Below the pieces are notes generated by a model. It was given only the letters and a program-made list of their open reading frames with translations. It did no database searches and was not told the DNA's origin. DNA of 64,000 nucleotides from NCBI GenBank assembly GCA_017562135.1, contig QEYB01000448.1, positions 2,542,001 through 2,606,000 of the forward strand, given 5' to 3'. The stretch is from Dipylidium caninum (Eukaryota; Platyhelminthes; Cestoda; Cyclophyllidea; Dipylidiidae). Below are positions 14,671-25,800 of the stretch, in pieces. Numbering within the stretch: the stretch's first letter is position 1; every line of letters begins with the position of its first letter. The position numbers were made by a program, and so were the translations under genes.

Positions 14671-14903
14671 AAGCGGAGGCCTTCGCGACCCCCGCGGACC
14701 GACGCCACCACGGCCTCCGGGGTGGTGCCGAGCAGGTGTCTCGTCGCGCAGTGGGCGCGATTCCAGGCGGTCCCCGTCGCCCGCGCGCGACGCTGCCACT
14801 TCCACCACCTCCGCCCGCCGCGGGGCGAAAAATCGATACGAGTGTGTTGGTGTCCTGAATGTGGGTCGACGAAACTCACTTGGCTGCGCCGATGGCCTTG
14901 ACA

Positions 14904-14934
<31 letters not shown>

Positions 14935-15042
14935 AGGAGAAGCAAATCCGAAGGACGCTTTTTGTGGCGTTTGACCTTGAAGATCAGAAAAAGGGGAAAA
15001 AGAGGAGGCAGAAGAAGGAGGAGGAGGAGGAGGAGGAGGAGA
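14904..15042. repeat. (GCG)n and (GGA)n trinucleotide repeats
   Basis: A run of about ten GCG units (14904-14934) is followed after about 80 bp by about eight GGA units (15017-15041). In one frame they would encode poly-Ala then poly-Glu, and in others poly-Arg or poly-Gly. No frame has other coding support, so they are listed as microsatellites. Confidence 0.75.
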
Positions 15043-18000
15043 TAGTCATTGCACTCCAAAATCGCTGCTGTGGCCCGGCGCTTCCACAGGCTTCCTTTTC
15101 GTCCTGCCCGCTGCTCTGCCCCTCGGCAAATGTTGTCACGGCCGCCTCGGCGGGCGCGCCGGAGGAAGCGGCCGTGGGGAAATAAGCCATGATCTACTCC
15201 CTCCACTGGGCGGGAGAGGCGGGCTTCCTGCCCTGCTTCCAGAGGGGAAATCGGCGTTGAGCATCCACTGTCCACAGATCGCTGAACAAGTGCGCTCCTA
15301 CGAAGGACTGTGAGGCCGTTTTTCGCCCACGATCCGCCAGATTTCAAGGTCGAGTCACTTGGCATTTTGCATAAATCCTTTCAAATGCATTATTCTGAAC
15401 ACACACACAAAACGTGCCTTGGATGTTGAAATTGTGATGCGGTGAGGACAAAGATTTGGCGAGCACATGGGCGCGTCGGAGGAGGGCGCGAAGCATTTAA
15501 ACAAGGGCCGTTTGCGTGTAAACAGAAAAGGAAGTGGGGAGGAGGGGGGCGGTGGGGGGGGAAGTGGGTCACGTCATGATCGCGTGCTGATCGCTTCTCA
15601 CGACTCACGTCTTCCCGTAGACGTGGACGCAACTCCTCGCCCACAGAGGGCGTCTGCTGCCGCCGGAGAGGAATTCGCGTTTCCCTCGCTGGCTCGGTGA
15701 CGTCGCCGCCGAGCCTCCGGGGTGTTCGTGCGTCTCAACGCGAGGCGAGGAGGGCGAATAGACGCCGCAGAAGAGAATCGCTCTGACCTGGACGAAATGA
15801 AACGACGACCAATTGGAGTGGAGTGGTGGAAGCAGCGGTGGGAGTTGGAACTAAGCGGTCTCTGGTTGTCGCCTCCGTCTCCGCGCCTCACTCCATAATC
15901 TTAGCCTTTTCAGGCCTGTGTGCGGCTAAAGTAGGGCAGAACAACAACACCTCGGCGGGAGGAGAGGGTTGGGGTGGGCGGGGGTGGAGCGTCAAGCTCG
16001 TCTCGTCCTGTTCTGGCTGTCAGCGCTTCGTGTGCCTCTGCGCATTTACCTGCCGTTTGACAGGTTAAACTGACACTTCTGTCAATTGACGCTCGGTTCA
16101 GCAGGCACAGTGGAATCACAATTTGGGGTGGAAACCTCGGGGATACCGCAAATCCCGAGGGCGGAGCTCACACCACCTCCTAATGCGGGAAATGCAGTAG
16201 AAGCAAACGGGGCTGGGAGGGGGTGGGGCGGGGAGGGTACGGGCGACGGCGGCCTCCCTCCCCCCCCCCCTCCCAGTCGAAATTTGGGCAAATGAGGAGG
16301 CAGAGTTGGCTGCTGGGCGGTTCGGGACTCACGAGGGGGACCACGGCGCGGGCCGACGTGGCACCGGGGACCTGCGACGCCTGGGCGACTGCGCGCGGAG
16401 CTCGCGTCGTTGGCCGACGCTCCACACGGCGAAAAGGCGCTCAACATTGACACGCTTTGGACCGCCAAACCGAGGAGCAGGCCAGCCCGTGGGTGGGGCG
16501 TGGGGGCGGCGGCTGCGCAACAGCGCGCTGATCCAGATGCGGGAGAGGCGGTGACTAAGGCCGCCCGCTCGGCGTGCGAACGGCCCCAAACGCGGCCACG
16601 CGTCCCCCCATCTGGGGCGGCCCCGCTGATTGATGCCCGCCCGCCCCCCGACACGGCCGGACTATCGCGGCGCTGCCCCCTTCGGGGGTGGGGCGCTCTT
16701 CTCGAGCCGTCAAGGCGACAATAGCAAGTTGGATGGCCATCGGAGTAGATTCCAAGGCCACGGAATCAGCTTAGAGCGTCGCTCTTCCGAAACGCGGTCC
16801 ACTTGGAGTGGAAATTTGGGGAGTGTTTTAGGAGGCAAGCATAATTAATTAAATGGGTCTCAATTGATAAAAACTACAAACACGTCAAGTTCGAACCGAA
16901 TCGGAATTTTCTAAGAACTATTTTTACAACCTCCGTCCGTTGGTGGAGAGAAGTCCAGAAACTACGTGATACAAAACACTGTAAATAGATAAAGATGTTC
17001 TCATTTTTTGATTCTTAAAACATTCTACTTATTATTTTGAGTAGCTTAAATGTCATGCCCTCAAGATATCGTTTTAGTTTAAAAAACCGAGCTAATTTGT
17101 AGAGGCATCGAATGGTCAGATAACTCTGTTCACCAATCGAAATTAAAAAGAAAACGTCCTCATTATATATGCATATGCACGCACATGAGTGAGCAATTAA
17201 AGCGAGTCGAAAGTGGAAACTCAGCTGTGCATAGGAAAACAAGTGAAGTCTCGTATGCTCTGACATGGCGTAAAAGAGGCGGCTTTTGACGTGTAACTCT
17301 TAAACAACGCTCTGCGTAAACTTGACGAAAGGGACGAAACTCACTTTCGTCGTAAGGGCGGTTGGGAAGAGCCAAGTGGCCACCCTCCAAACCCATAGAC
17401 GGACAACGGAGCACTCGCGTCTCCGGCCGCATCCCTTTTGGCCGTTCTCTGACTGCCGCTGAGGTCTAACGAGAAGTCCGCCTTTCATGTGGTGTATTAG
17501 CAGCCAAGGGAAGGTCAAGGCCACACTTCCGGCAGCGAGTCCCCCCTTGCCGCCTCAGCGATGCACCGTGGCTGCTGCTGCGGGAGGAGGTGGAGCGCCG
17601 CGTCCGCGTCCCGTCCATCGGAATGCTGGCCATGGCTGGGAATTAAAAGTATATCATGAGTTGGTCGCCACGTGTCGCCTCATTCTCCTCTCCGTCGGCG
17701 CGTCGGAGGGCGCGTCAGGCGACCGCGAGGCCCATGGGCGTAAATGAGACGCCTTGACAACGGGCGGGCGAATGAGATGCGGAGCAGGAAACATGTGCAT
17801 AGAGAAGCGCAAATACCACACTTTCTCGCTCTCTGCGACGCCACAAAAGTGAAATGACTTAAGAGGACGGACACCCACCCGCCGGGCACTGCTTCTCCCC
17901 AACTGAGGAGGCAGCCCAGCCGCATCGGGCTGCGCTCGTGCGACTGCACGAGGCGGACGGCGCCAAACTGCGATGCCTTTCGTGCATAATTTATGGCCAC

Positions 18001-18071
18001 AACTAAACCCCCTCTTTCAGCGGACTCGGGATCATTTTGGGTCTTCTGACATGCAGCACCTGGGCGAGCCA

Positions 18072-18105
18072 CTGACCCTCCTGGCCCAATTGGCCAGAGG
18101 GTCAG
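18072..18105. repeat. 14-bp-stem inverted repeat upstream of the lectin gene
   Basis: CTGACCCT, one bulged C and CTGGCC pair with GGCCAG and AGGGTCAG across a 5-nt loop, giving 14 base pairs with a single bulge. It lies about 280 bp before the start codon of the lectin membrane-protein gene. The outer arms contain TGACCC/GGGTCA, which resemble nuclear-receptor half-sites in everted orientation. Function is unknown. Confidence 0.6.
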
Positions 18106-18387
18106 CTTTTCCCACTTAAGGCGAAATCGGACGGTGGGAAGGGAGGTAACTTCTCCCAACACTTAGTTGGTTAATAAAGACACCTCGAGGTCATTCTAAA
18201 GGCGTTTATTAAACTCCCACTCCCGAAGGAGACGTCAGGCCGCCCCCTCCGCCCCCTCCGCCTGGACGGGCCAATGAAGTGGCCGCGTCGACGACGCCTT
18301 CAAATCCGCCAATGGCGGCCGCCCCAGCACTCATCCTCACACACATGCGACGACAAAGGCAGTTGAGGCGTAAACAAAAGCCGACGG

Positions 18388-21300
18388 ATGCTGATTTCGG
18401 CCGTCTTATGCGCGTGGGTAGCGATTCGCATCTGCCAGGCGGAGATATTCTTCGCGGAGGGTCACATTTGCCGCAACAGCGCGGCGTGCGAGCGCGGCCT
18501 CCCCCTGCCAACTGTTCGACAACGTGACGTGCGTCCTGGACCCGCGCGAAAACTGCCGGCCGAGGTTCATCTCGACCATCGACGACTCCGAGGTCACCTG
18601 CAGCGAAAGTGAGTGCGCTTTTGTGCTGAATGTCCCGCCACCTCGTCGCCTCCACGCCAGGCAGCGTCGAGCCTTCCTCCCACCAGCGTCTCCACGGGGC
18701 AGCCGTCAAAATGCCCACTTTTTCCCTGAGTTGACGATGGCGGAGCGGAAAACGGGGTCGAATGATGGAAATGAGAGGAAGGAAAGAGTTCTCCTCACGC
18801 CTAGTCTGTTGCGGCGCACAAATCGGCACTTTGCGAGGGAGAGCCACTGGCCGCTACTCGAGGAGGCGGCCGCCTGGCACGGAGTAGCACATACTCGAGG
18901 CGTTGGTGGACTGGAAGATGAGCCAAAAGACTGACGGGGAGCGGTGGCGAGAGCGCGTGCCACGCCGGCGCTTCGTCTTCTCAACCGCGGGATCTCACCG
19001 CTCCGCTCCGCTCCTCTCCTCTCGCGTCTGCACCGGAGCCTTCACTCGGCCGGAAGTAAAACGCCAGGGGCGCGGCGCGGCGGTGGCCGGGGCGGTAGAG
19101 GGGAAAGGGGGACTGCGAAGGCGCGGGAAAGGCGGGCAGTAACCGCGGGGAGCCGGTCTTGCGGGTTGGCCTCTGAGGCTGCGGAGCTGTCTTCGCGGCA
19201 TCGCGCCCCTCCACGCGGCCTGCGCGGAGGTAACCTGCTGCGTGGGAGCGCGGGGGACTCCCCACCCGCTTCGCTCCCCCCCCCCGCCCTTCACGCAGTC
19301 TGGTCAAAAAGACTGCGGTTCCGGATAGTCAGCGGGCAACGCGGCAATTGCGTCCGAGGGAGTGAGGAGAGGGCGCGGCGCTGGCCGTCGGCGCCGCTCC
19401 GCACCTGCGCGCCAAAGCGCCACCTCCCCTCCGTCCACGCCAAGTCGGGCGCTGCGATGAGGAGGTGATAAAGTGGCCGTGGACGCCATTAAGTGGCCCT
19501 TTCCCCAGTACGCGCCATTAAAGCCCATTCGTCTTGTTGCCGTTGGAAGGGAAACGGGCAAACCGTGCCGTGTCGAACAAACAGAATTACGCTCGCGCGG
19601 GAGCGGGGCTGCCATTCAGCCACGCCGGCACTCGCCTGGCTGCGCTGAGGCCGGACGTCCTCCCGCGGCTGAACTCACCACGTTCTTTTCTGCCCTTCGC
19701 AGACGACCGGCTCTACTGCGCCGACGAGGAGGTGCGCCTCTCCTGCCCACAAAATTCCACCTTGAAGGTGTGGATGACGTCCTTCGTCGGCGTGGAATCG
19801 GAGTTTTGCCTGAGCCGAGGCGGGAATTCGACTGACCGGTTAGTTTTAATGCCCTTTGAGACATTTCGCCCTTGTCGCCTCCCCGCGCTCGCCGCCGTCT
19901 CGCCGACCGGCAGCCGGCGACCCGCCGGTTCGCTGTGCGCGCTCGGCGGCCTGTTGCGTGGGGTGGAGGGTGGCAACTCCGAAGACGGAGAGCGGCTGGC
20001 AGCCGAGACTCTCGAGTTCTGTCCCGAGAGAGAAGGCTCTTGAGGGCGAAACGAGTTGCGCCTCAATTAGCCCCGCCCGCGGGCCCCTGGAGGGCGTTCG
20101 GCGTCGAGCGCCTGAGACGAGGGCGGCTCGTCGCGCTTCCAGCGCTGGGCAGCAGAGGAGGCCTGACAAACAGCCGCACTCTGCCCCTAAAGCGGCAGTG
20201 TCCGAGGGTCGAGGGTCTAGCCGGTGTTCACCGCCTCCGCCGCCACACCGACGGCGCCAGACGCGCTCCGCGCCCAGCGCAGCCGGTCGACGGCGTCGGA
20301 GGTATCAGGGGAGAGCCGATCGACCTCACTTTCCTGCAGCTGGTCCGCTTCCCCTCGGTTTGCACTTCAAACGGTGCAACACTTTGTCCCGCGCAGACGG
20401 TCGTCGGGGCTGGACGCGAGTGCGGGTTCTGCGGCCGCGGGGTGGGGTTGGGGAGCCTTGGTGCTTCGTTGTGGGGCCTCAGCAGGACCGGCGACGTGTG
20501 ACATCGTCTCCCCCGATTTGACCTCGAGGTTGCCGACCGTGTGGTCCGCCTGGCTTGCTGGCCGTCGCCTCACGCCCGAGTCCCGGTCTCCCGGCTCAGG
20601 CGGCTCAACTGCGACTGAATCCTCCCAGTTGGGGCGGGAGTCGCGGAAGTTTGCCCGGTTAGCGTCCGCTCTCCCCAACACACTCGTTCGCACCTCGAAG
20701 TGGCTCCGAGGAGGTCGGACGCTGGACATGTCTCGTCACGGCCCGGGGAGCCCAGCCCCGCCCGCCACCGCCGCCCTTGGTCAATTTGGCTTGCCTCTGG
20801 CGCAGAAGGACCCGTCGTTCTGACGCAGCACCTTCGGCACGACCAGTTCGCCACACTTATGTCGGACAGAAGCCTCTAAGCGCATAAATGCTGAGGAAGA
20901 CGGCGAGGCGCTCTCCTCCTCGAAAAAATACCGCCTCCGACAGTCTCCGAACCACGGGGGTATGCAGAAAGTGGTCTTCCCATCCCCATGGGCCTGGGGC
21001 TTATTCCGCGGAGACCGTCAGGTTCGGTTGCGCTCGTGAGAAACCCCGCACGTCCACCGCCACGCTTCAAATTCTCGGCCCGGACGACGGTCGTCAGGCG
21101 GCCGCAACTGCGTCTTGCTCTGGCTGCAACACTGTGGCTCGATTCTCGCACTGGCGAGCCTCCCCCCTCCGGGACTCGTGGCCGGCGTTGCCACTCCTAC
21201 GGTCTGGGCGACTCCGGACCTACGAAGGGGGCGTCCTGCGCGCCGGGGAAGTCGTCTGCGGCGCCCGCCTTCCCCTCAGGGACAGTGGCCGCACCTCAGC

Positions 21301-22869
21301 CGGCCGCCAGCATCCTTGAGCGCTCCTCGGACTGGGGCGAGGCGCTTTGGGGCCTTGATGCTCCTGGAACGCGAGGGCGGAGGGCCTCAGTCGACGCGGC
21401 TGAAACGAGGAGACGCGAGACTCGCCCACAAGCGCCGCTTTACAAGGAGGGTTGGCGGTAGGCGGAAGGAAGTCTCCGAGGCCGCGCTGACGGGGAGACG
21501 GTCGAGGGCCGCGGATGTGAACGCCAGACGGCGCAACAGGAGCGCCTCCAGTTCGCGGCGACGTGCGGTGCACGGCGGCGAGATGGACTCCGACGACGGT
21601 GCCATTCAGCACCGTGGAGAGAGCCGGCAAGGGCGCAACCGACCTCGACGAGCGCCTCGCTTCCTCCCGCCCGGATTTGTTTCGCATCGGCGTCCACGAG
21701 CGCCTCCCCGTCCTTCCAGGGCTCGGCAGGGCCGCCTGCGGCGAGTGAATGCGGCGGCGCTCCGAATCTTCTAACGCGACTCCCCTTTCGCGCGCACAGA
21801 CCCCCGAGGGACTGCACCTATTCGGCGATCTCCGACGACGTCCTCCTGCGGATCTACGAGGCGTGCCAGGGCGTGGAGAACTGCTCCTTCCGACTGCGGA
21901 GCCTCCTCGACCCCGCGTGCGACGGAGACGCTCTTTGGTCCAGCGGCAAGGCGTTGGCTCTGAGACTCGAGCACCTCTGCGTGGAGGGTGGGTTTCGGCC
22001 GAGGACTGCACGCCTGCCCCTCCCCTCCTCCTCCTCCTCCTCCTCCTCCTCCTCCTCCACCCTTTCCCAGCCACCCGCAGCCCCCGTTCATCGGGCAGCG
22101 ACGAGTTCTCTTCAGTTAAGAGGCAGAGTGTTCGGAGCCCTCCGCCCCGAGCGGACGCTAAACTGGCCAACGAGTGTGCCGCATCAGGCGGCCCCGGAGG
22201 CCCCTTTGCAAGTTTCCTTTTGGCCCGAGTAGATCCGTCCGGTGTGCCGGTTTCGCCTGCGCGGAAGGCCGCTGCCAGTCACTGAGGGCGGCAGCGCAGG
22301 CCAAGTTGGGGCGCAGACGACCGCCGGAGCCCGCAATGCCACTGGCCCACGCAGACCGTCCGGCAGGGCGCGCGAGGGGGCGGCTGAGCCTCCACGAGCC
22401 GTTGGAGCGCCGCCCATCCCCTCGCCCCATCGTGTCCCACCCGAGGGGAGGCAACGCTGTCCGCCTCGCCCTCCGGGGCGGACCAGGGGCAACGCCGCCC
22501 CCTCCGGCCCGGAGGGAGCCGCCGCGCGCACGGCGCCGGAGCCGCGGAGGCCACGCGGCCTTCCCCTGCGAACCCGTCGGCTGCGCAGGCGACGCGGCCG
22601 GTTGCGAGTGATCCACCCGGCCTCTGGCAGCCAGCGCAATTGTTCGTCTTCCCGTCTGTTGTCTAGCGCCGGCCAGACGCTTCCTCCTGTCGTTGTGGAT
22701 GCCGCTCATGTGGATTGTCCTCTCGGTGATCTGCGCCGGGCTCACCTTCACCGCTATCGTTTGCTTTGACTGGAGCTCCTGGTGCAGACGCACCCGACGC
22801 CGGCTGAGTCGCAGGCACTGGCATTCCGCTGTGCCCCTCCTCCTCTCCTCCGACGCCGACTTCGTCTGA
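18388..22869 (+). CDS. EVA-1-like membrane protein with one SUEL lectin domain
   Basis: Predicted single-pass surface protein of about 248 residues. Four exons: 18388-18608, 19703-19838, 21800-21987 and 22667-22869. All junctions are GT/AG and the phases agree. Exon 1 starts with a signal peptide (MLISAVLCAWVAIRICQA), then a Cys-rich stretch (HICRNSAACE ... FDNVTC ... SEVTC). Exons 2 and 3 form a galactose-binding lectin (SUEL, PF02140-type) domain: C-x5-VRLSC, then DCTYSA, a C-x5-C pair and the closing LALRLEHLCVE. Exon 4 holds the membrane helix (about WMPLMWIVLSVICAGLTF), a basic stop-transfer RRTRRR and a tail of about 40 residues. EVA-1/C21orf63 proteins (Slit co-receptors in nematodes) share this layout but carry two lectin domains; here only one is complete. 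Exon 1 needs a 1-nt shift (near 18500-18520) to stay in frame. Latrophilin is excluded because no GAIN/GPCR part follows. Confidence 0.72.
18495..18525 (+). other. Apparent frameshift in exon 1 of the lectin gene
   Basis: The signal peptide and the CRNSAACE segment read in one frame. FDNVTC through SEVTC, and the splice into exon 2, require the frame reached by removing one base (or adding two) around the CTGCCAACTG stretch. With that change, exon 1 holds 73 codons plus one base, exactly the phase exon 2 needs. It could be a sequence error or a real lesion. No AG acceptor lies at the switch point that would explain it by splicing. Confidence 0.55.
18609..19702 (+). other. Intron 1 of the lectin gene
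   Basis: Donor GTGAGT at 18609, acceptor CTTCGCAG ending at 19702. The interior is GC-rich with no recognised element. Phase 1 on both sides supports the junction. Confidence 0.65.
19839..21799 (+). other. Intron 2 of the lectin gene, inside the lectin domain
   Basis: Donor GTTAGT at 19839, acceptor CGCACAG ending at 21799. It splits the SUEL domain between its first disulfide half and the DCTYSA motif. The interior is very GC- and CpG-rich. Long open frames in it on both strands are composition artefacts. Confidence 0.65.
21988..22666 (+). other. Intron 3 of the lectin gene, with a (CTC)n repeat
   Basis: Donor GTGGGT at 21988, acceptor TGTCTAG ending at 22666. Between 22025 and 22058 it contains about eleven CTC units, a perfect trinucleotide microsatellite. 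The junction joins the end of the lectin domain to the membrane-helix exon in phase 1. Confidence 0.6.
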
Positions 22870-25800
22870 CCGCCCGCCGCCTTTTCCTTTTCCACTTGCA
22901 GCCCCCACGGACGCCCGACGCTTTTCCATTCCGCGTCCACTCCCCAGAAACGCCCCATCCCCCCGCGCCCATCACGCTTTACTGTTCACCAGTTAAAGGA
23001 ACTTAGATGTGTGGAGCTCGCACACTTTCACCGCCCTGCCGGGCTGGGGCGGGAAGCTTGGAGGTCTGCGCGAGGGCGGCGGCGCTTGCTCACATGCAAC
23101 TGGGGACTCGAACACTTCTGCGCCAAATCGCGCCAGGTTTCACGGGCGCCGGATCGCTCGCGTAGATGGGCGACGGGCGATTGTTTTCGGGCAAGTCGAA
23201 TTCGCCGGCGTGGGAACCGGCGTCGCTGGCGGCCGCGCGCGGAGTCGGGCGGCCGAGGAAGCTGGGCGTTTAACACGCGTCTCCCCGCGGACAGCCACGT
23301 CCCCGCGTGTGACTGCGTGCAGACGCATTCTGCGCGCCACTCGTCCTCCGCGGCCACGCGCCTTCCCGGACGCGCGTCGGCAGGCGTTGGGGGCGCCGGT
23401 GGCCCGGGGCTGAGGGGCTCGTCTCTCGCGACGTCGCCTGTCCGATTCACCGTCCCTTCGGCGGTGGCTCGCAAGGGGGGGCACACGAATGGGAGTCTCA
23501 TTCGAGCCCAACGTCGCCGCCTCGCGCCGCAGGTTGGCCAAGTCTGCGGCGCCGAAGCCAGGCGTCCACGTCCCGTCCGAGCGATATGAAGTCGAGAGGC
23601 AGTGTGCCAAGGCGCGTTTCTTTTCTCGCCCAGCCTCTTTTCGCGCGGCGAATGAAATTGGCCTTTTCGGTACGCCTACATGTGTGTGTGTGGGAGAGAG
23701 AAAGACTTCTCGACCAAGAGGAGAACCATTCTTCCGCTTCCCGCCCTCTCGCCTCTCTCTTCGTCCAGGCAGAGTCACTTTAGGAGGGCTATTTTGGGGC
23801 AACTCGGCCGTGGAGTGGCGAAGCGGAAGTGGTGTTGGCAGAGAGAAAACAACTCTCCGGAGTGGGAAAAGCGTGTTTTTACGCGGCGCAGAGCGTGGGT
23901 TACGAGGGCGGCGGTTGGTGGCCATAACTCGGACTGGGGCTGCGGCGCGTCCCGGGAGGCGCGCAGGAATGCGCTCGCTCCTCGCGAAGAGTATTCCGCC
24001 CAGAGGCCTGCCGTGGACGCTCACCCGCCCGCCCACCGACCCCGCGCAGTCGGGAGTTGCCTGGGGCCACACGAGCGCACTGGGCCTGAAGACCCCCGCG
24101 GGGCGTCAGAGCGGCGACTGCGGAAGGAGAGCTGCGGTGACCCGCGGCCCCCGCGCGCTCTCGACCCGCGCGCGGCGTGTCAGCGGCTCCGAGCGCCTTC
24201 ACCGCCGAAGCGGCCAGCGCCTGCCGCGGCAATAATTCACCCGGCCAGCGTGGAAAAAGTTGGACACCAACGCCTCCTCGACGCCGTCCGCGAAGGCGGC
24301 AAATATATTTCACTTAGCCGCGCAAACGATAAAACCCCCTTATTTGGGCGGCGATGGCGGAAACAAAACGAGTGGTAACACGCCGCGGATGGCAACTGGC
24401 TTCGCCTTTTTACGATTATGCTCCGATTCGACATGGAAGGCGGCAGTAAACGGGGGCGCGCTGAAAGAAAAGGGCTGCCTCGAGGCAGTGGAGCCTGCCA
24501 GTTGACCGAGGGCGGAGGGAGGGAAGTTGGATGACGGCGAAGCAGTCCGCGCCGGCGGTCGGGGCCTTTTGCCCCGTCATGGCTCGACGGCACGGGCGAA
24601 TCCGCCGCGGGCGGACGAAAGGCTCGGGCTCGGTGAGGGCGATTTTTTGGCCTGGGGACAACGTTCAGCGGCATGGCGCGGGGGACGTTAAATTGGCGCC
24701 GACGAAATCCTGAGCTGCCGTGGAATCTTCGACGCACAACAAAAGACGAATACGTGACGGAGCACCGAGGGGTGCCTCGAGGCTTCGGGCAGCGAGAGGA
24801 AGCTGAGCGTGGCTCCGCAAACCCCTTTTGGCATTTGGCCCCAGCCCTCGAGGAGCTGCCGGCACCACGAAGTACACCACCGCACGCATCGAGACAGCGT
24901 GGGCGCTCGCATTCGGAAGGTACGCCTCAATGGAGCACTATGTGCAACGAGGCGTTCGCCAGGTTCCAGGAGTCGGCGTCTGACTGTTGCGTTCGCCATG
25001 GGGATTTGCAGAATAAAGTCTACCAAACCTGTTAAAAGCAGCGGAGGTCTCTCTTCGGCAAGTCCAACCTCCGCTGTTTCGGAGAAGGACTTGTAAGAGG
25101 GGCTCTTTGTTGGGGAGAAAGAGGTAATTGCGGCAAAGCAATAGAGGGTCATTAGGAACGGGGACTTTGTGGGCATACGCCGGTCAACATCGAATTCACG
25201 GGGAGGAAGGAGAGGCCTCGACATGTTGCATTCGAAGAAGACCCCTTGAGCCGGGGCCAAATGGTCCAGGGTTTCGCTAAATGTCGCTTTTTTTCCGGAG
25301 CTCGCAGGATGTGCTCCTCTTGAGGGCCTCTACTTACGACCGAGTGGATACGAGTTCTCGAAAATTCTCCGCTTGTAATTCAACTTCTTGTATGCGCAAA
25401 AATATCATGTTACTTAAATAAACTCAGTAATCGTGGCTGTACCGAATTACACATTGCTTATTCTTCGGGTTTTTCGGCCGCCTCACGATCCCTCAAAATG
25501 GACCGTCCCGGCCTCGCAATCCACATTCATTTCGCGCCTTTCCTCATTCCATCCCGTCGCCAGTCGAATAAATAAGAACAGTCCGGCCGTCTGGACGAAG
25601 TACGCTTCAATTTCAATGAAGCCTGTGCTGCTGACTCTTAAAGTGCGCCTAATTCCAGCCCCCAAAGCTTCTCCGGCATGGTAGCCACAACGCGGGTCTT
25701 GCTCTCTTCTCAATATTCTTATCCGCTCTACCTACTCCACGCGCACCGCAACGCAAGATGAAATCGGAGGGCTACTTCACCAGAACCCCTGTAAAATTGT

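Larger units (their letters stand above)
1..18387. other. Long stretch with no supported gene
   Basis: I find no reading frame here with a recognisable domain, a splice-consistent exon chain, or a signal peptide or membrane helix I would trust. The many open frames on both strands have the Arg/Pro/Ser/Ala-rich composition expected of GC-rich noncoding DNA. After roughly the first 3 kb the sequence is strongly GC-rich, CpG-rich and full of C or G runs. An AT-rich island lies at about 16840-17290. Small exons of a spliced gene could have escaped me. Confidence 0.55.

Noticed and set aside
14604..15365. 253-codon minus-strand frame with poly-Leu and poly-Arg runs
   Set aside because: The long runs come from the trinucleotide repeats read in reverse. 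The hydrophobic Leu stretch is not a convincing membrane helix and no family matches.
21220..22170. 316-codon minus-strand open frame over lectin exon 3
   Set aside because: It overlaps the lectin exon with its supporting splice sites. Low-complexity Arg/Ser/Gly runs, including the complement of the (CTC)n repeat, explain its length.
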